Of a stretch of 64,000 nt of DNA, positions 26,132 to 35,839 are shown piece after piece; the stretch's first letter is position 1; every line of letters starts with the position of its first letter. Location of the stretch: contig JAOARX010000033.1 of assembly GCA_025210345.1 (NCBI GenBank), positions 1-64,000 of the forward strand, written 5' to 3'. Origin of the DNA: Pelagimonas sp. (GTDB lineage: Bacteria; Pseudomonadota; Alphaproteobacteria; Rhodobacterales; Rhodobacteraceae). A program made the position numbers and the translations under genes. Below the pieces are notes generated by a model. That model had not been told where the DNA came from. It ran no database searches and worked only from the letters and a program-made list of their open reading frames with translations.

Positions 26132-27055
26132 TCAGCCCGCGCGGCTGGATGTCAGGGCAAGGAAAACATCCTCTAGGTCCGCCTGTTCGGTGCGCACATC
26201 GCGGATTTGAATGTCGGCCGCGCGAACACTGGCCAACACCGCTTCGGCATTTGTTTCCTTTGCGTGGTACGACAACGCAATGCTGCCATCTTCGCGCGCG
26301 TGTGCGGTGATCCCGGGGGCCGCGGGCAGGGTTGCAACCGGGCTTTCGGGTGAAATGATCATCGTTTTGGCATCCAACTGACCCAAAAGGTTCGCGGTGC
26401 TGTCCTGGGCCACCTTTTCCCCGTGGTTGATGATCGCGATTTCATCGCACATTTCTTCGGCTTCTTCGAGGTAGTGGGTGGTCAGGATAATCGTCATGCC
26501 GCGTTCGCGGTTCAGTTTACGCACGTTTTCCCAAAGCATCTGCCGCAGTTCGATATCCACCCCGGCGGTGGGTTCATCAAGAACCAGAACCTGCGGATTG
26601 TGCACCAGCGCCTTGGCCAGCAACAGCCGCCGCCGCATGCCCCCCGACAGGGTGCGCGCATAGGCGTCGCGCTTGTCGCTCAGGCCGACCAGCTCAAGGA
26701 TCTCGTCCGATTTGCGCTGGGCCTTGGGGACCCCATACAGCCCGGCTTGCACCTCAAGCGCGCCATGGGGGCTAAAAAACGGGTCAAGGTTTAGTTCCTG
26801 AGGCATGACGCCGATGGCGGCGCGAGATTGGCGGGGATTTGCATCCTGATCCCAGCCCCAGATCCGCACATTGCCCGATGTTTTCACCACCAATCCCGCC
26901 AAGATATTGATCATGGTTGATTTTCCGGCCCCATTCGGCCCCAGCAAGCCAAAGACCGATCCCGCAGGCACCGTCAGGTCGATCCCCTTGAGCGCCTCTT
27001 TTCCCCCGGCGTAGGTTTTCTTTAAACCTTCAATACAGATTGCATCCTGTGTCAT
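26132..27055 (-). CDS. ABC transporter ATP-binding protein (ABC-2 type)
   Basis: A 307-residue ABC ATPase: Walker A GPNGAGKST at about 39-47, Q-loop in IGVMPQELNLDPFFSPHG, signature LSGGMRRRL at about 141-149, Walker B VLVLDEPTAGVD and switch TTHYLEEAEEM. It is of the CcmA/drug-export subtype (DrrA/NodI-like) with a C-terminal extension of about 80 residues. No permease gene is adjacent. The only ABC-2 permease in the window, at 52615, is 26 kb away and of the capsule type. Confidence 0.9.
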   Translation of the reverse strand: MTQDAICIEGLKKTYAGGKEALKGIDLTVPAGSVFGLLGPNGAGKSTMINILAGLVVKTSGNVRIWGWDQDANPRQSRAAIGVMPQELNLDPFFSPHGALEVQAGLYGVPKAQRKSDEILELVGLSDKRDAYARTLSGGMRRRLLLAKALVHNPQVLVLDEPTAGVDIELRQMLWENVRKLNRERGMTIILTTHYLEEAEEMCDEIAIINHGEKVAQDSTANLLGQLDAKTMIISPESPVATLPAAPGITAHAREDGSIALSYHAKETNAEAVLASVRAADIQIRDVRTEQADLEDVFLALTSSRAG

Positions 27056-27130
27056 GCGGTCCTCTTGCCTAGCGCCGTGAATTTGCTATCAGTCTGTTAG
27101 AGCAAAGCCATCCGAAAGGGAATGCAAGCC

Positions 27131-27310
27131 ATGACGACCCAAGCGCCTGAGACCAAGATTGTCGAAAGCTATAAGGTTGCCTGTGACGGTGGAGAGGGGG
27201 CATTGGGCCACCCGCGTGTCTGGTTGCAGATTCCCACGACAGCGGGCTTTGTCGAATGTCCCTATTGTGACGCCAAATATGTCCACAAGGATTTTGAGGG
27301 CAAGGTTTAA
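27131..27310 (+). CDS. zinc-finger protein, NDUFS6-like (complex I-associated)
   Basis: A 59-residue protein with a C-H-C-C zinc site: Cys near residue 18 (VACDGG), His in LGHPRVWL, and the pair CPYC. This arrangement is that of the zf-CHCC family, the bacterial counterpart of complex I subunit NDUFS6. ATG 27131 has GAAAGGG 10 bases ahead; ATG 27122 sits directly against that site. The stop overlaps the stop of the converging acetyltransferase in TTAA. The nuo operon is not in the window. Confidence 0.85.
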   Translation: MTTQAPETKIVESYKVACDGGEGALGHPRVWLQIPTTAGFVECPYCDAKYVHKDFEGKV

Positions 27311-27831
27311 TCCGCGCCCGGGTCTAGGCACAGGTCCGCCCCATCCAGTGCGCGGATCATCAACAGATCGTTGCGCGGTTCCCCATCAACCAGCACGGAT
27401 CTCGGGCGCCTGCCAAAGGTGATAAATCCGAGCGATTGATACAGTGTGACCGCCGGTGCATTGTCTGCATCCACGGTTAGCTCGACCTGTAGCAGCCCAG
27501 CTTGGGCCAATTGATCCAGAGCCCTTTGCATCAGCGCTTTGCCAACCCCTTGCTTCTGCGCCGATGGCGCGACATACAGCGGCCCGATATCACCTGTGTG
27601 TTGCAGGCGCTGAACACCGCCGCGACGGGCGATGACAAAGCCAACCAACTGCTCGGCCCGAAAAGCTCCAAGATAGACACCGCTTGCGATGCCATCTGCC
27701 AAGCGATCAAGGGGGGCGGCCAACAGCTCATCTTTGGTCAACAAAAATGCGCTCGGCATGCGCTGCAGCCCCTCGGCCCACAGGCTACGCAGTTCGTTTA
27801 CATTCGATTTTGTCAGTTGGCGGATATGCAT
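27307..27831 (-). CDS. GNAT-family N-acetyltransferase
   Basis: A 174-residue GNAT protein. The acetyl-CoA loop is seen as [19 protein letters not shown], followed by LELTV-like strand residues (VELTVDADN) and VTLYQSLGF typical of motif B. The substrate cannot be predicted. It converges with the zinc-finger gene with stops overlapping by four bases. Confidence 0.88.
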   Translation of the reverse strand: MHIRQLTKSNVNELRSLWAEGLQRMPSAFLLTKDELLAAPLDRLADGIASGVYLGAFRAEQLVGFVIARRGGVQRLQHTGDIGPLYVAPSAQKQGVGKALMQRALDQLAQAGLLQVELTVDADNAPAVTLYQSLGFITFGRRPRSVLVDGEPRNDLLMIRALDGADLCLDPGAD

Positions 27832-27929
27832 CGCGTTTCCTCATTTGCGCACATGGTCCGTGTGTTCCTGCGCGTTTTCGCAAACACCGGTCAAGCCTAT
27901 ATTCATCGCAACGCTGAAAGGAGGCGACC

Positions 27930-28850
27930 ATGACATTTCGACCTGTTGTATCCACCAGTCAGGCCCGCCCCACGATGGAAGGGGCCGGCGTGCATTTGCA
28001 TCGCGTGTTTGGATTTGGGGATCCCAGCCACACCGATCCGTTTCTGATGATGGATGACTTTCGCAACGATGATCCGGCCCTTTATAAGGCGGGGTTCCCG
28101 TGGCACCCCCACCGTGGCATTGAAACAATAACCTATGTGCTGGACGGAGAGGTCGCGCACGGCGACAGTCTTGGCAACCATGGGGTTCTTGGGGCGGGGT
28201 CGGTTCAATGGATGACGGCGGGCTCAGGCATCATGCATCAGGAAATGCCGCGCGGCTCGGCCAGTGGCAAAATGCATGGGTTTCAGCTGTGGGCCAATCT
28301 GCCGTCGTCGCTCAAGATGACGGCACCGCGCTATCAGGACATTCAGGCCAGCGATATTCCCGAGATCATCGACGATGATGGCACGCGGGTGAAGGTTGTG
28401 ACCGGCCATTTCTGGGGCAAGCGGGGCCCGGTCGACGGCATCGCCGCTGACCCGCTGTATCTGGATGTCTCGCTTCCACCCAACCTTAGGAAAACTCTGC
28501 CCGTCGATACGCGTGCAAATACCTTTGCCTATGTCTTTGCCGGGGCTGGCAGGTTTGCGGATGCAGCCGATCCCATTGGCGTGCGTGTCGAAAAAGAGCT
28601 AAGGGGGCATGAGCTGAACATTCGTGACCTGTCGGGCAACCGGACATTGGTGCGGTTTGGCAACGGGGATGAGGTCACGGTGCAGGCAGGCCCCGAAGGT
28701 GTCCGGTTTTTGCTGGTGGCGGGCCGGCCGATCCAGGAACCCGTCGCCTGGCATGGCCCCATTGTGATGAACACCCAGCAGGAAATCCGCCAGGCGATGA
28801 AGGATTTGCAAAACGGCACTTTCATCCGCGCGCAGGATCACGGCCACTGA
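27930..28850 (+). CDS. pirin-family protein
   Basis: A 306-residue bicupin of the pirin family. The N-terminal metal cupin is seen in DPFLMMDDF and HPHRGIETITYVLDGEVAHGD, with a further conserved GSVQWMTAGSGIMHQEMP. Bacterial pirins include quercetin-oxidising and regulatory forms; which applies here is unclear. A strong ribosome site (GAAAGGAGG) precedes ATG 27930. Confidence 0.92.
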   Translation: MTFRPVVSTSQARPTMEGAGVHLHRVFGFGDPSHTDPFLMMDDFRNDDPALYKAGFPWHPHRGIETITYVLDGEVAHGDSLGNHGVLGAGSVQWMTAGSGIMHQEMPRGSASGKMHGFQLWANLPSSLKMTAPRYQDIQASDIPEIIDDDGTRVKVVTGHFWGKRGPVDGIAADPLYLDVSLPPNLRKTLPVDTRANTFAYVFAGAGRFADAADPIGVRVEKELRGHELNIRDLSGNRTLVRFGNGDEVTVQAGPEGVRFLLVAGRPIQEPVAWHGPIVMNTQQEIRQAMKDLQNGTFIRAQDHGH

Positions 28851-28921
28851 TTGCGCATGTTTCGGATCGTCAGCCGGGGCGGGATCCGGAACAATGGGGT
28901 CTCTGACCACAGGAGCCCCAC

Positions 28922-29383
28922 ATGATCACCCGAACAGGAATGCCCCAAGCCACCGCCGATGCCTTTCGATCCGGTGCATTGGATGCAAATGGGCAGAGGT
29001 CCGAAAGGCATGTATCAGACGGTGGGGGTAACCCCTGCCGCTGTTGCATGCGCTATATCCCCAAGGGCCAGCCCATGCTGGTCTTGTCCTATCGCCCGTT
29101 TGAGACAGTGAATCCCTATGCGGAATCCGGTCCGGTGTTCATCTGCGCAAAGCCGTGCCGGGCGCCCACGGACAGCTCCCCCGAGGTTCTGACAACCCCC
29201 CTGGACTTTCTTGTGAAAGCCTATGGGCGGGATGAACGGATCATCTATGGCACGGGGCAAATCATCCCGACAGATGGGGTGATGACCTATGCCGCCAAGC
29301 TGCTGGACCGGTTAGACGTTGCCTTTGTCGATATGCGGTCGTCGCGGAACAACTGCTGGGCGGCGCGCATCGCGCGCGGGTGA
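28922..29383 (+). CDS. DUF1203 domain protein
   Basis: A 153-residue protein matching DUF1203: the CRCCMRYIPKGQPMLVLSYRP cluster with three cysteines, then GPVFICAKPC and a C-terminal YGTGQIIPT and VAFVDMRSSRNNCW. Function unknown. CAGGAG lies ahead of ATG 28922. It precedes polA by 70 bases in the same direction. Confidence 0.85.
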   Translation: MITRTGMPQATADAFRSGALDANGQRSERHVSDGGGNPCRCCMRYIPKGQPMLVLSYRPFETVNPYAESGPVFICAKPCRAPTDSSPEVLTTPLDFLVKAYGRDERIIYGTGQIIPTDGVMTYAAKLLDRLDVAFVDMRSSRNNCWAARIARG

Positions 29384-29453
29384 CGCTTGCACCTTGCTCT
29401 TACGGCGGTGCCCATGGCACACCGGACAGGTCCAAGCGCAAGGGAGACGTGTG

Positions 29454-32252
29454 ATGACCCAATTCGGCAAGGGATGCCATCTTCACCTGATCGACGGGTC
29501 GGCCTTTATCTTTCGGGCGTTCCATGCGTTGCCACCGCTCACGCGGAAATCCGATGGGCTGCCGATTGGCGCGGTCAGCGGGTTTTGCAACATGCTTCAG
29601 CGCTATGTCGAGGGGAACACAGGCCCCGATGCGCCAACCCATGTGGCGGTGATTTTCGACAAGGGCAGCCATACCTTTCGCAACGATCTGTATGACCAGT
29701 ACAAAGCCAACCGCGAAGCCATGCCCGAAGATCTGCGCCCGCAGATGCCCCTGACCCGAGAGGCCACCCGCGCCTTTAACATCGCCTGCAAAGAGATCGA
29801 GGGCTTTGAGGCCGATGATATTATGGCGACACTGGCGCATCAGGCGCGCGACGCGGGCGGGCGCGTGACCATCCTGTCGTCGGACAAAGACCTGATGCAG
29901 CTGGTTGGCGGCGGGGTTGAAATGCTTGACCCGATGAAGAACAAGCGCATCGACGTGGACGGCGTGCATGAGAAATTCGGCGTTGGACCAGAGCGCGTCG
30001 TGGATGTTCAGGCGCTTGCGGGGGATAGCGTGGACAACGTTCCGGGCGCACCGGGGATCGGGATCAAGACGGCTGCGCTTTTGATCAATGAATTTGGCTC
30101 GCTCGAAGAGCTGCTGGACCGCGCCGAAGAGATCAAACAGCCCAAGCGCCGCCAGACGCTGATTGAAAAACGCGACCAGATCGAACTGTCGAAACAGCTG
30201 GTTCAGCTGGATTGCGGGATGGATCTGGACTTTTCGCTGGACGATCTTGAAGTGCGCGACCCGGATGCCGAAACGCTGTTGGGCTTCCTGGCGCAGATGG
30301 AGTTCCGCACGCTGACCACCCGCGTGGCCAACAGCCTGGGGGCCGAGGCCCCTGCCATGCCCGAACCCAAGGCCGAAGAGGCCCCGCAGGATGCGCCGGA
30401 ATGGCCGGCGATTGATCCGGAAACATACGAATGCGTGACCGATATGGCCGCGTTGGAGCGCTGGATCGCCAAGGCCCATGCCCGTGGGACATTCGCGATT
30501 GATACGGAAACCACAGGGCTGGATGAAATGACCTGTGACCTTGTCGGGATTTCGCTCTGCGTTGATCCCGGTGAGGCCTGCTATATCCCCCTGACCCACC
30601 GCGCCGAAGAAGGCGAGGGGCTGTTTGGCTCGGATGAGCTGGCGCAGGGGCAGTTGCCTTTGAACGATGTTCTGGATGCGCTCAGGCCGCTTTTGGCGGA
30701 TGCGTCGGTGATGAAAATCGGCCAGAACATGAAATATGACGCCAAGGTGTTGTCGCGCTATGGCATTGAAATTACGCCGATTGATGACACGATGCTGATG
30801 TCCTATGCGCTGCATTCGGGCCTGCACAATCACGGGATGGACGCGCTGTCTGATCGCTATCTGTCGCACAAGCCCATTCCGATCAAGGACCTGCTGGGAT
30901 CGGGCAAAAGCGCGATCACCTTTGATCGCGTGCCGATGGACAAGGCCACCGCCTATGCCGCCGAGGATGCGGATATCACCCTGCGTCTGGCGTTGACCTT
31001 TAAACCGCTGTTGCACCGTGCGCGGGTCACACGTGTCTATGAGGGGCTAGAACGCCCGCTGTTGCCGGTTCTGGCGCAGATGGAAATGCACGGCATTCAG
31101 GTGGATCGTGATGCGCTGTCGCGGATGTCCAACAGTTTCGCCCAAAAGATGGCCGCGCTTGAAGCCGAACTGCACGAGCTAGCCGGGCGCGAGTTCAACG
31201 TGCAAAGCCCGGCGCAGGTGGGGCAGATCCTGTTCGAAGACATGGGCCTTGAGGGGGGTAAGAAAACCGCCAAGGGGCAATGGTCAACCACGGCCGACAC
31301 GCTCGAAGACCTTGCGACAGAACATGATTTCCCCGCCCGCGTGCTGGATTATCGTCAGCTGGCCAAGTTGAAATCGACCTATACGGACGCGCTTCAGGAT
31401 CACATCAATGCGGATACGGGGCGTGTGCATACCTCGTATATCCAGACGGGGGCGAACACGGGCCGGATGGCGTCCAGCGATCCCAACCTGCAAAATATCC
31501 CGATCCGCTCTGAGGAAGGGCGGCGCATCCGCGAGGCCTTTGTTGCGCCCGAAGGCAAGACACTGGTCGCGCTGGACTATAGCCAGATTGAACTGCGCAT
31601 TCTGGCGCATATGGCAAATATCGACGCGTTGAAACAGGCGTTCCGTGAAGGACTGGACATTCACGCCATGACGGCCTCTGAAATGTTCAACGTGCCCATG
31701 GCCGACATGACCCCGGACATTCGGCGTCAGGCCAAGGCGATCAACTTTGGTGTGATTTACGGGATTTCGGGCTTTGGGCTGGCGCGCAATCTGCGCATTC
31801 CCCGGTCCGAAGCCCAAGGCTTTATCAACCGCTATTTTGAACGCTTTCCGGGGATCAAGACCTATATGGATGAGACCACGGAATTCGCCAAAGAGCATAA
31901 GCGCGTCGAAACCCTGTTTGGCCGGGTGATCCACACGCCCGAGATCGCCGCCAAGGGGCCGCGCGCGGGCTTTGCCAAGCGCGCCGCGATCAACGCGCCT
32001 ATTCAGGGGACGGCGGCAGATATCATCCGCCGTGCGATGATCCGCATGCCCGGGGCCATCGCGGATCTGCCCGCAAAAATGCTGCTACAGGTGCACGACG
32101 AACTGGTGTTCGAAGTCGAAGATGCCGCCGTGGATGACCTGATCGGCACTGCGCGCGCCATCATGGAGGGGGCGGCAGAGCCCGTTGTCAAACTGGATGT
32201 GCCGCTGGTTGTCGATGCGGGCACAGGTGCGAACTGGGCTGAGGCGCACTAG
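29454..32252 (+). CDS. polA: DNA polymerase I
   Basis: A 932-residue three-domain polymerase for Okazaki-fragment processing and repair. The 5'-3' exonuclease covers about residues 1-300 (LIDGSAFIFRAFHA, EADDIMATL, SSDKDLMQL). The 3'-5' proofreading domain is intact (DTETTG at about 348). The polymerase domain carries motif A DYSQIELRI near 707, QAKAINFGVIYG, and motif C HDELVF near 880. ATG 29454 follows AAGGGAGA; an upstream in-frame start at 29319 would overlap the DUF1203 gene and is rejected. Confidence 0.97.
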   Translation: MTQFGKGCHLHLIDGSAFIFRAFHALPPLTRKSDGLPIGAVSGFCNMLQRYVEGNTGPDAPTHVAVIFDKGSHTFRNDLYDQYKANREAMPEDLRPQMPLTREATRAFNIACKEIEGFEADDIMATLAHQARDAGGRVTILSSDKDLMQLVGGGVEMLDPMKNKRIDVDGVHEKFGVGPERVVDVQALAGDSVDNVPGAPGIGIKTAALLINEFGSLEELLDRAEEIKQPKRRQTLIEKRDQIELSKQLVQLDCGMDLDFSLDDLEVRDPDAETLLGFLAQMEFRTLTTRVANSLGAEAPAMPEPKAEEAPQDAPEWPAIDPETYECVTDMAALERWIAKAHARGTFAIDTETTGLDEMTCDLVGISLCVDPGEACYIPLTHRAEEGEGLFGSDELAQGQLPLNDVLDALRPLLADASVMKIGQNMKYDAKVLSRYGIEITPIDDTMLMSYALHSGLHNHGMDALSDRYLSHKPIPIKDLLGSGKSAITFDRVPMDKATAYAAEDADITLRLALTFKPLLHRARVTRVYEGLERPLLPVLAQMEMHGIQVDRDALSRMSNSFAQKMAALEAELHELAGREFNVQSPAQVGQILFEDMGLEGGKKTAKGQWSTTADTLEDLATEHDFPARVLDYRQLAKLKSTYTDALQDHINADTGRVHTSYIQTGANTGRMASSDPNLQNIPIRSEEGRRIREAFVAPEGKTLVALDYSQIELRILAHMANIDALKQAFREGLDIHAMTASEMFNVPMADMTPDIRRQAKAINFGVIYGISGFGLARNLRIPRSEAQGFINRYFERFPGIKTYMDETTEFAKEHKRVETLFGRVIHTPEIAAKGPRAGFAKRAAINAPIQGTAADIIRRAMIRMPGAIADLPAKMLLQVHDELVFEVEDAAVDDLIGTARAIMEGAAEPVVKLDVPLVVDAGTGANWAEAH

Positions 32253-32277
32253 AGTCGTGCGCCTCTTTGGGCCTGCG

Positions 32278-33267
32278 TTACAGCAGGCCTTTTTCTTTGT
32301 ACAAGGCGATCATGTCGGCCTCGGGGCGCGGGCCCATGTGGCTGATGACCTCGGCGGCAGAGGCATTGCCCATGCGGCCCGCCAGTTCCATATCCGCCCC
32401 CGTCGCCAGACCATAGATAAAGCCCGCCGCGAATTGATCCCCCGCACCGGTGGCATCGACGGGGGTGATCTTGGTCACGGGAATATCGGTGCGCACCCCA
32501 TCGCGGAGAATGGTCACACCATCGCCGGACCGGGTGCAGACCACCAGCGGGCAAACCGCAGCAACCGCGGCCAGATCGGCATCCAGATCATCGTTTTGGA
32601 ACAGCGAGCGGATTTCGGCCTCATTGCCGATGACGAAATCCATTTCATGGGTGATGAGGGTCAGGAAATCGTCTCGGTGGCGTTCTACGCAGAAGGGGTC
32701 AGAGATGGCGATGCCCGCCTTGCCGCCTGCTGCGCGGCAGGTGCGCGTGGCTTTCAAAAAGGCCTCTTTGCCTTTGTCCTTGTCGAACAGATAGCCTTCG
32801 AGGAACAGAATTTCGGTTTCCGCAGCGACAGATGTGTCCACGTCATCGGGGCCAAGTTCCGCCGAAATGCCCAGATAGGTGTTCATGGACCGCTCGCCGT
32901 CAGGCGATACAAAGATCATTGACCGCGAGGTGGGCAGTTCGCCACCTTCCACCGGGGGATTGACGAAATCGACGCCCTGATCCGCCATCGCCTGTGCATA
33001 AAACCGCCCCAGCGCATCGTCGTGCACGCGGCCGATAAAGGCGGTTTTCAACCCCAGCGATCCGACCCCGGCAATGGTATTCGCAACGGATCCACCCGGG
33101 GTTTCCACCCGGTCGTTCATCCCGGCATACAGCGTTTCGCCGCGCTCACGTTCGACCAGTTGCATGATGCCCTTTTCGATGCCCATCAGGTCCAGAAACG
33201 TGTCTTCGGCGCGGCTGATCACATCGACAACGGCATTGCCGATGCCCATGACTTGGTACTTTTTCAT
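32278..33267 (-). CDS. PfkB-family kinase, probable adenosine kinase
   Basis: A 329-residue ribokinase-fold sugar kinase. N-terminal GIGNAVVDVI, the adenosine-kinase-like ETPGGSVANTI, GYLFDKDKG, and the ATP/anion-hole motif PVDATGAGDQFAAGF near residue 280 are present. It most resembles the adenosine kinase group of alphaproteobacteria. ATG 33267 overlaps the nth stop in ATGA, so the pair is coupled; upstream in-frame codons lie within nth. Confidence 0.88.
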   Translation of the reverse strand: MKKYQVMGIGNAVVDVISRAEDTFLDLMGIEKGIMQLVERERGETLYAGMNDRVETPGGSVANTIAGVGSLGLKTAFIGRVHDDALGRFYAQAMADQGVDFVNPPVEGGELPTSRSMIFVSPDGERSMNTYLGISAELGPDDVDTSVAAETEILFLEGYLFDKDKGKEAFLKATRTCRAAGGKAGIAISDPFCVERHRDDFLTLITHEMDFVIGNEAEIRSLFQNDDLDADLAAVAAVCPLVVCTRSGDGVTILRDGVRTDIPVTKITPVDATGAGDQFAAGFIYGLATGADMELAGRMGNASAAEVISHMGPRPEADMIALYKEKGLL

Positions 33268-33908
33268 ACGGTTTTTTCCTCGAACTGGCACAGATCGTTG
33301 ATGATGCAGGCCTTGCATTTGGGTTTGCGCGCCACGCAGATATAGCGGCCATGCAGGATAAGCCAGTGGTGCGCGTGATGTTGAAAATCGACGGGGATGT
33401 GGTCTTCGATGGCGCGTTCCGTGGCCACCACATCTTTGCCCGGACAGATGCCGGACCGGTTTCCGACACGGAAAATATGGGTGTCCACCGCCTGGGCCGG
33501 ATGCCCCCACCACATGTTCAAAACGACATTGGCAGTTTTGCGCCCGACCCCTGGCAGGCTTTCCAAAGCGGCGCGGGAACAGGGAACTTCTCCGCCGTAG
33601 TCATCGACCAAAATCCGCGCGGCCTTGATCACATTCTTGGCCTTTTGCCGATACAGACCGATGGTTTTGATGTGCTCGGTCACGCCCTCTTCGCCAAGCG
33701 CCAGCATCTTTTCCGGCGTGTCGGCGATTTGGAACAGCTTTTTGGTGGCCTTGTTTACGCCTGCATCCGTCGCTTGCGCAGACAGGGCCACGGCCACCAC
33801 CAGCGTATAGGCATTGGTGTGGTTCAGCTCGCCTTTTGGTTCGGGCTCGCTGTTTTTGAAACGCGTAAAGATCTCACGCAGGGTCTGGTAATCAAGTTGC
33901 TTGGCCAT
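33264..33908 (-). CDS. nth: endonuclease III
   Basis: A 214-residue DNA glycosylase/AP lyase that removes oxidised pyrimidines. The helix-hairpin-helix LPGVGRKTANVVL carries the catalytic Lys124, and Asp142 lies in VDTHIFRV. The 4Fe-4S loop is complete: Cys191, 198, 201 and 207 (C-x6-C-x2-C-x5-C). ATG 33908 is chosen from family N-termini. It is followed by the adenosine kinase gene with a 4-base overlap. Confidence 0.96.
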   Translation of the reverse strand: MAKQLDYQTLREIFTRFKNSEPEPKGELNHTNAYTLVVAVALSAQATDAGVNKATKKLFQIADTPEKMLALGEEGVTEHIKTIGLYRQKAKNVIKAARILVDDYGGEVPCSRAALESLPGVGRKTANVVLNMWWGHPAQAVDTHIFRVGNRSGICPGKDVVATERAIEDHIPVDFQHHAHHWLILHGRYICVARKPKCKACIINDLCQFEEKTV

Positions 33909-34022
33909 GGAACTGGGTATGCCTGTTTCAGCAAGACGGGTAAAGGTCAGCCAATGCGCAAGAAGCGGGTCGCACCGCCAAAGGCAGGGCGATAGGGTGA
34001 CCCAAGCAGTCAGGAGAGCCCG

Positions 34023-34877
34023 ATGCAGGACACGCAGAACTATCATTTCCAGGTCATGGCCCGTGCAATCGAAGCCGTGGACCGGCTTGGCTTGCAGGCC
34101 TCGCTAGAGGATCTGGCGCGCGAAATGGATATGAGCCCGGCCCATTTTCAGCGGCTGTTCACCGCCTGGACGGGCGTGTCCCCCAAACGGTATCAGCAGT
34201 ATCTGACGCTGGGCCATGCCAAGGCGCTTTTGGATGCGCGCTTTACCACGTTGGATACCGCACATGCGGCGGGCCTGTCGGGGACCGGGCGGTTGCACGA
34301 TCTGTTCCTGCGATGGGAGGCTATGAGTCCCGGCGATTATGCCAAAGGGGGCGCGGGGCTGGTCATCTATTGGGGCTGGTTTGACAGCCCCTTTGGGCGC
34401 GCTTTGGTCATGGGAACCGACAAGGGGATCTGCGGCATTGGGTTTGGGGCTGAGTGCAGCGATGAACACGCCTTACAAGATCTGTCCAGCCGCTGGCCCA
34501 AGGCCCGCTATGTGCAAGCGCCCGAAAAACTCCGTGCCTGGGCCGAGGCGGCGTTTGGGCTGCAACAGGTGGGTGAGGTGCCGCTCTATCTGATCGGGTC
34601 TCCGCTTCAGATCAAGGTATGGGAGGCGCTGATGCGCATTCCGTCTGGCCATGTGACGACCTATTCGGAACTGGCAGGCGCGGTGGGTAAGCCACGTGCG
34701 GTGCGCGCGGTTGGAACCGCTGTTGGGCGCAATCCGATCAGCTATCTGATCCCCTGCCACCGGGCCCTGCGCAAAACCGGGGCACTGGGCGGATACCACT
34801 GGGGATTGCCGGTCAAACGGGCCCTTTTGGCCTGGGAAGGCGCCCGAGCGGATCAAGCGGCGGAAACTGGCGCATAA
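34023..34877 (+). CDS. Ada-like AraC / methylated-DNA-protein cysteine methyltransferase
   Basis: A 284-residue fusion. The N-terminal third is an AraC-type helix-turn-helix pair (LEDLAREMDMSPAHFQRLF, SGTGRLHDLFLRWEAMSPGDY). The C-terminal part is a DNA-O6-alkylguanine methyltransferase with the active-site PCHR at 244-247 (Cys245) and the helix-turn-helix GKPRAVRAVGTAVGRNP. It lacks the N-terminal zinc-cysteine AdaA domain that senses methyl phosphotriesters in E. coli Ada, so it would repair but not sense methylation that way. It is divergent from nth, another repair gene. Confidence 0.9.
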   Translation: MQDTQNYHFQVMARAIEAVDRLGLQASLEDLAREMDMSPAHFQRLFTAWTGVSPKRYQQYLTLGHAKALLDARFTTLDTAHAAGLSGTGRLHDLFLRWEAMSPGDYAKGGAGLVIYWGWFDSPFGRALVMGTDKGICGIGFGAECSDEHALQDLSSRWPKARYVQAPEKLRAWAEAAFGLQQVGEVPLYLIGSPLQIKVWEALMRIPSGHVTTYSELAGAVGKPRAVRAVGTAVGRNPISYLIPCHRALRKTGALGGYHWGLPVKRALLAWEGARADQAAETGA

Positions 34878-35066
34878 GTCTGGCCCTGAAATTCGCCCTT
34901 GTTTCAATCGGCTAGCACGAAAGGTCGCGCAAATGTGAGGTTTTGGGCCGTGAAACGGCGGGCTGACGCCGATTTTCCCCATGGTCTTGGTCGCGGTCGT
35001 CCGGTATTTTGGCTACAGTAAAACGAAGCCCGAAACGGGCCAAACCATGAGGCATATGAGGTTATC

Positions 35067-35741
35067 ATGACCCGAGCACGCAAATCTGTCGCGCTGGCGC
35101 TGGTGGGCGCCATGACGCTGGGCGCCTGTACAACGGGCCCGATCTTTGACGAAAGCGATCCGAATAGACAGGCCAAAACCGGTGCTTTGGCCGGTGCCGC
35201 GCTGGGTGCGCTGGCAGGTCGAACCCTGAACCGGGGTGACGATTCAAAATCCAAGAACCGCGCAACCGTGATTGGTGCGCTTGCGGGGGCCGCGGCCGGG
35301 GCCGCCATCGGCAACCAGCTGGACAAGCAAGAAGCCGAATTGCGCCAGCAGCTGGGCAGTGATGCGAATATTCGCAACACGGGCGATCGCCTGATTGTCA
35401 CCATGCCGCAGGACATCCTGTTCGCAACCGACAGCTCGGATCTGCGTCCGGGGTTGATGACCGACCTGCGCAATGTGGGGCAAAGCCTGTTGGCTTATCC
35501 GGACACCACCGTGCAGATCATCGGCCACACCGACAGTGACGGGGACGCGTCCTATAACCTGGATCTGTCACAACGCCGTGCGCAATCCGTCGCGAATGTC
35601 GTGATCGCCGAGGGCGTGCCTGCCTATCGTCTGAACGTGATCGGCGCCGGTGAGGATCAGCCCATTGCGTCCAACCTGACACCCGAAGGCAAAGCCCAGA
35701 ACCGGCGGGTTGAGATTGTGATCTTGCCGAACCAGGTGTGA
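35067..35741 (+). CDS. OmpA-family lipoprotein with glycine-zipper segment (YiaD-like)
   Basis: A 224-residue envelope protein. The signal peptide ends in the lipobox LGAC with lipidated Cys21. A glycine-zipper region (about residues 40-88, alternating GALAGAALGALAG and GALAGAAAGAAIG) could insert in a membrane. The C-terminal OmpA peptidoglycan-binding domain is complete (GHTDSDGDASYNLDLSQRRA, then NRRVEI). It probably links the outer membrane to the cell wall. A hairpin follows. Confidence 0.92.
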   Translation: MTRARKSVALALVGAMTLGACTTGPIFDESDPNRQAKTGALAGAALGALAGRTLNRGDDSKSKNRATVIGALAGAAAGAAIGNQLDKQEAELRQQLGSDANIRNTGDRLIVTMPQDILFATDSSDLRPGLMTDLRNVGQSLLAYPDTTVQIIGHTDSDGDASYNLDLSQRRAQSVANVVIAEGVPAYRLNVIGAGEDQPIASNLTPEGKAQNRRVEIVILPNQV

Positions 35742-35771
35742 TTTCTGTGCGTAACCGCACGTAAACCTGTT

Positions 35772-35797
35772 GAACGCCGCGGATTGCCGTGGCGTTC
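35772..35797 (+). terminator. hairpin after the OmpA-like lipoprotein gene
   Basis: An 11-base-pair stem GAACGCCGCGG / CCGTGGCGTTC with one G-T wobble and an ATTG loop. No T-run follows, so it may be a Rho-dependent or stabilising hairpin rather than an intrinsic terminator. Confidence 0.5.
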
Positions 35798-35839
35798 GCA
35801 CATGTTAAGCTGCCTGTAATCTCATGATAGGAGCTTTCC

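Noticed and set aside
29400-31016. A 538-codon open frame opposite polA
   Set aside because: It is antisense to the polymerase and His/Gln/Arg-rich, which is typical of a shadow frame.
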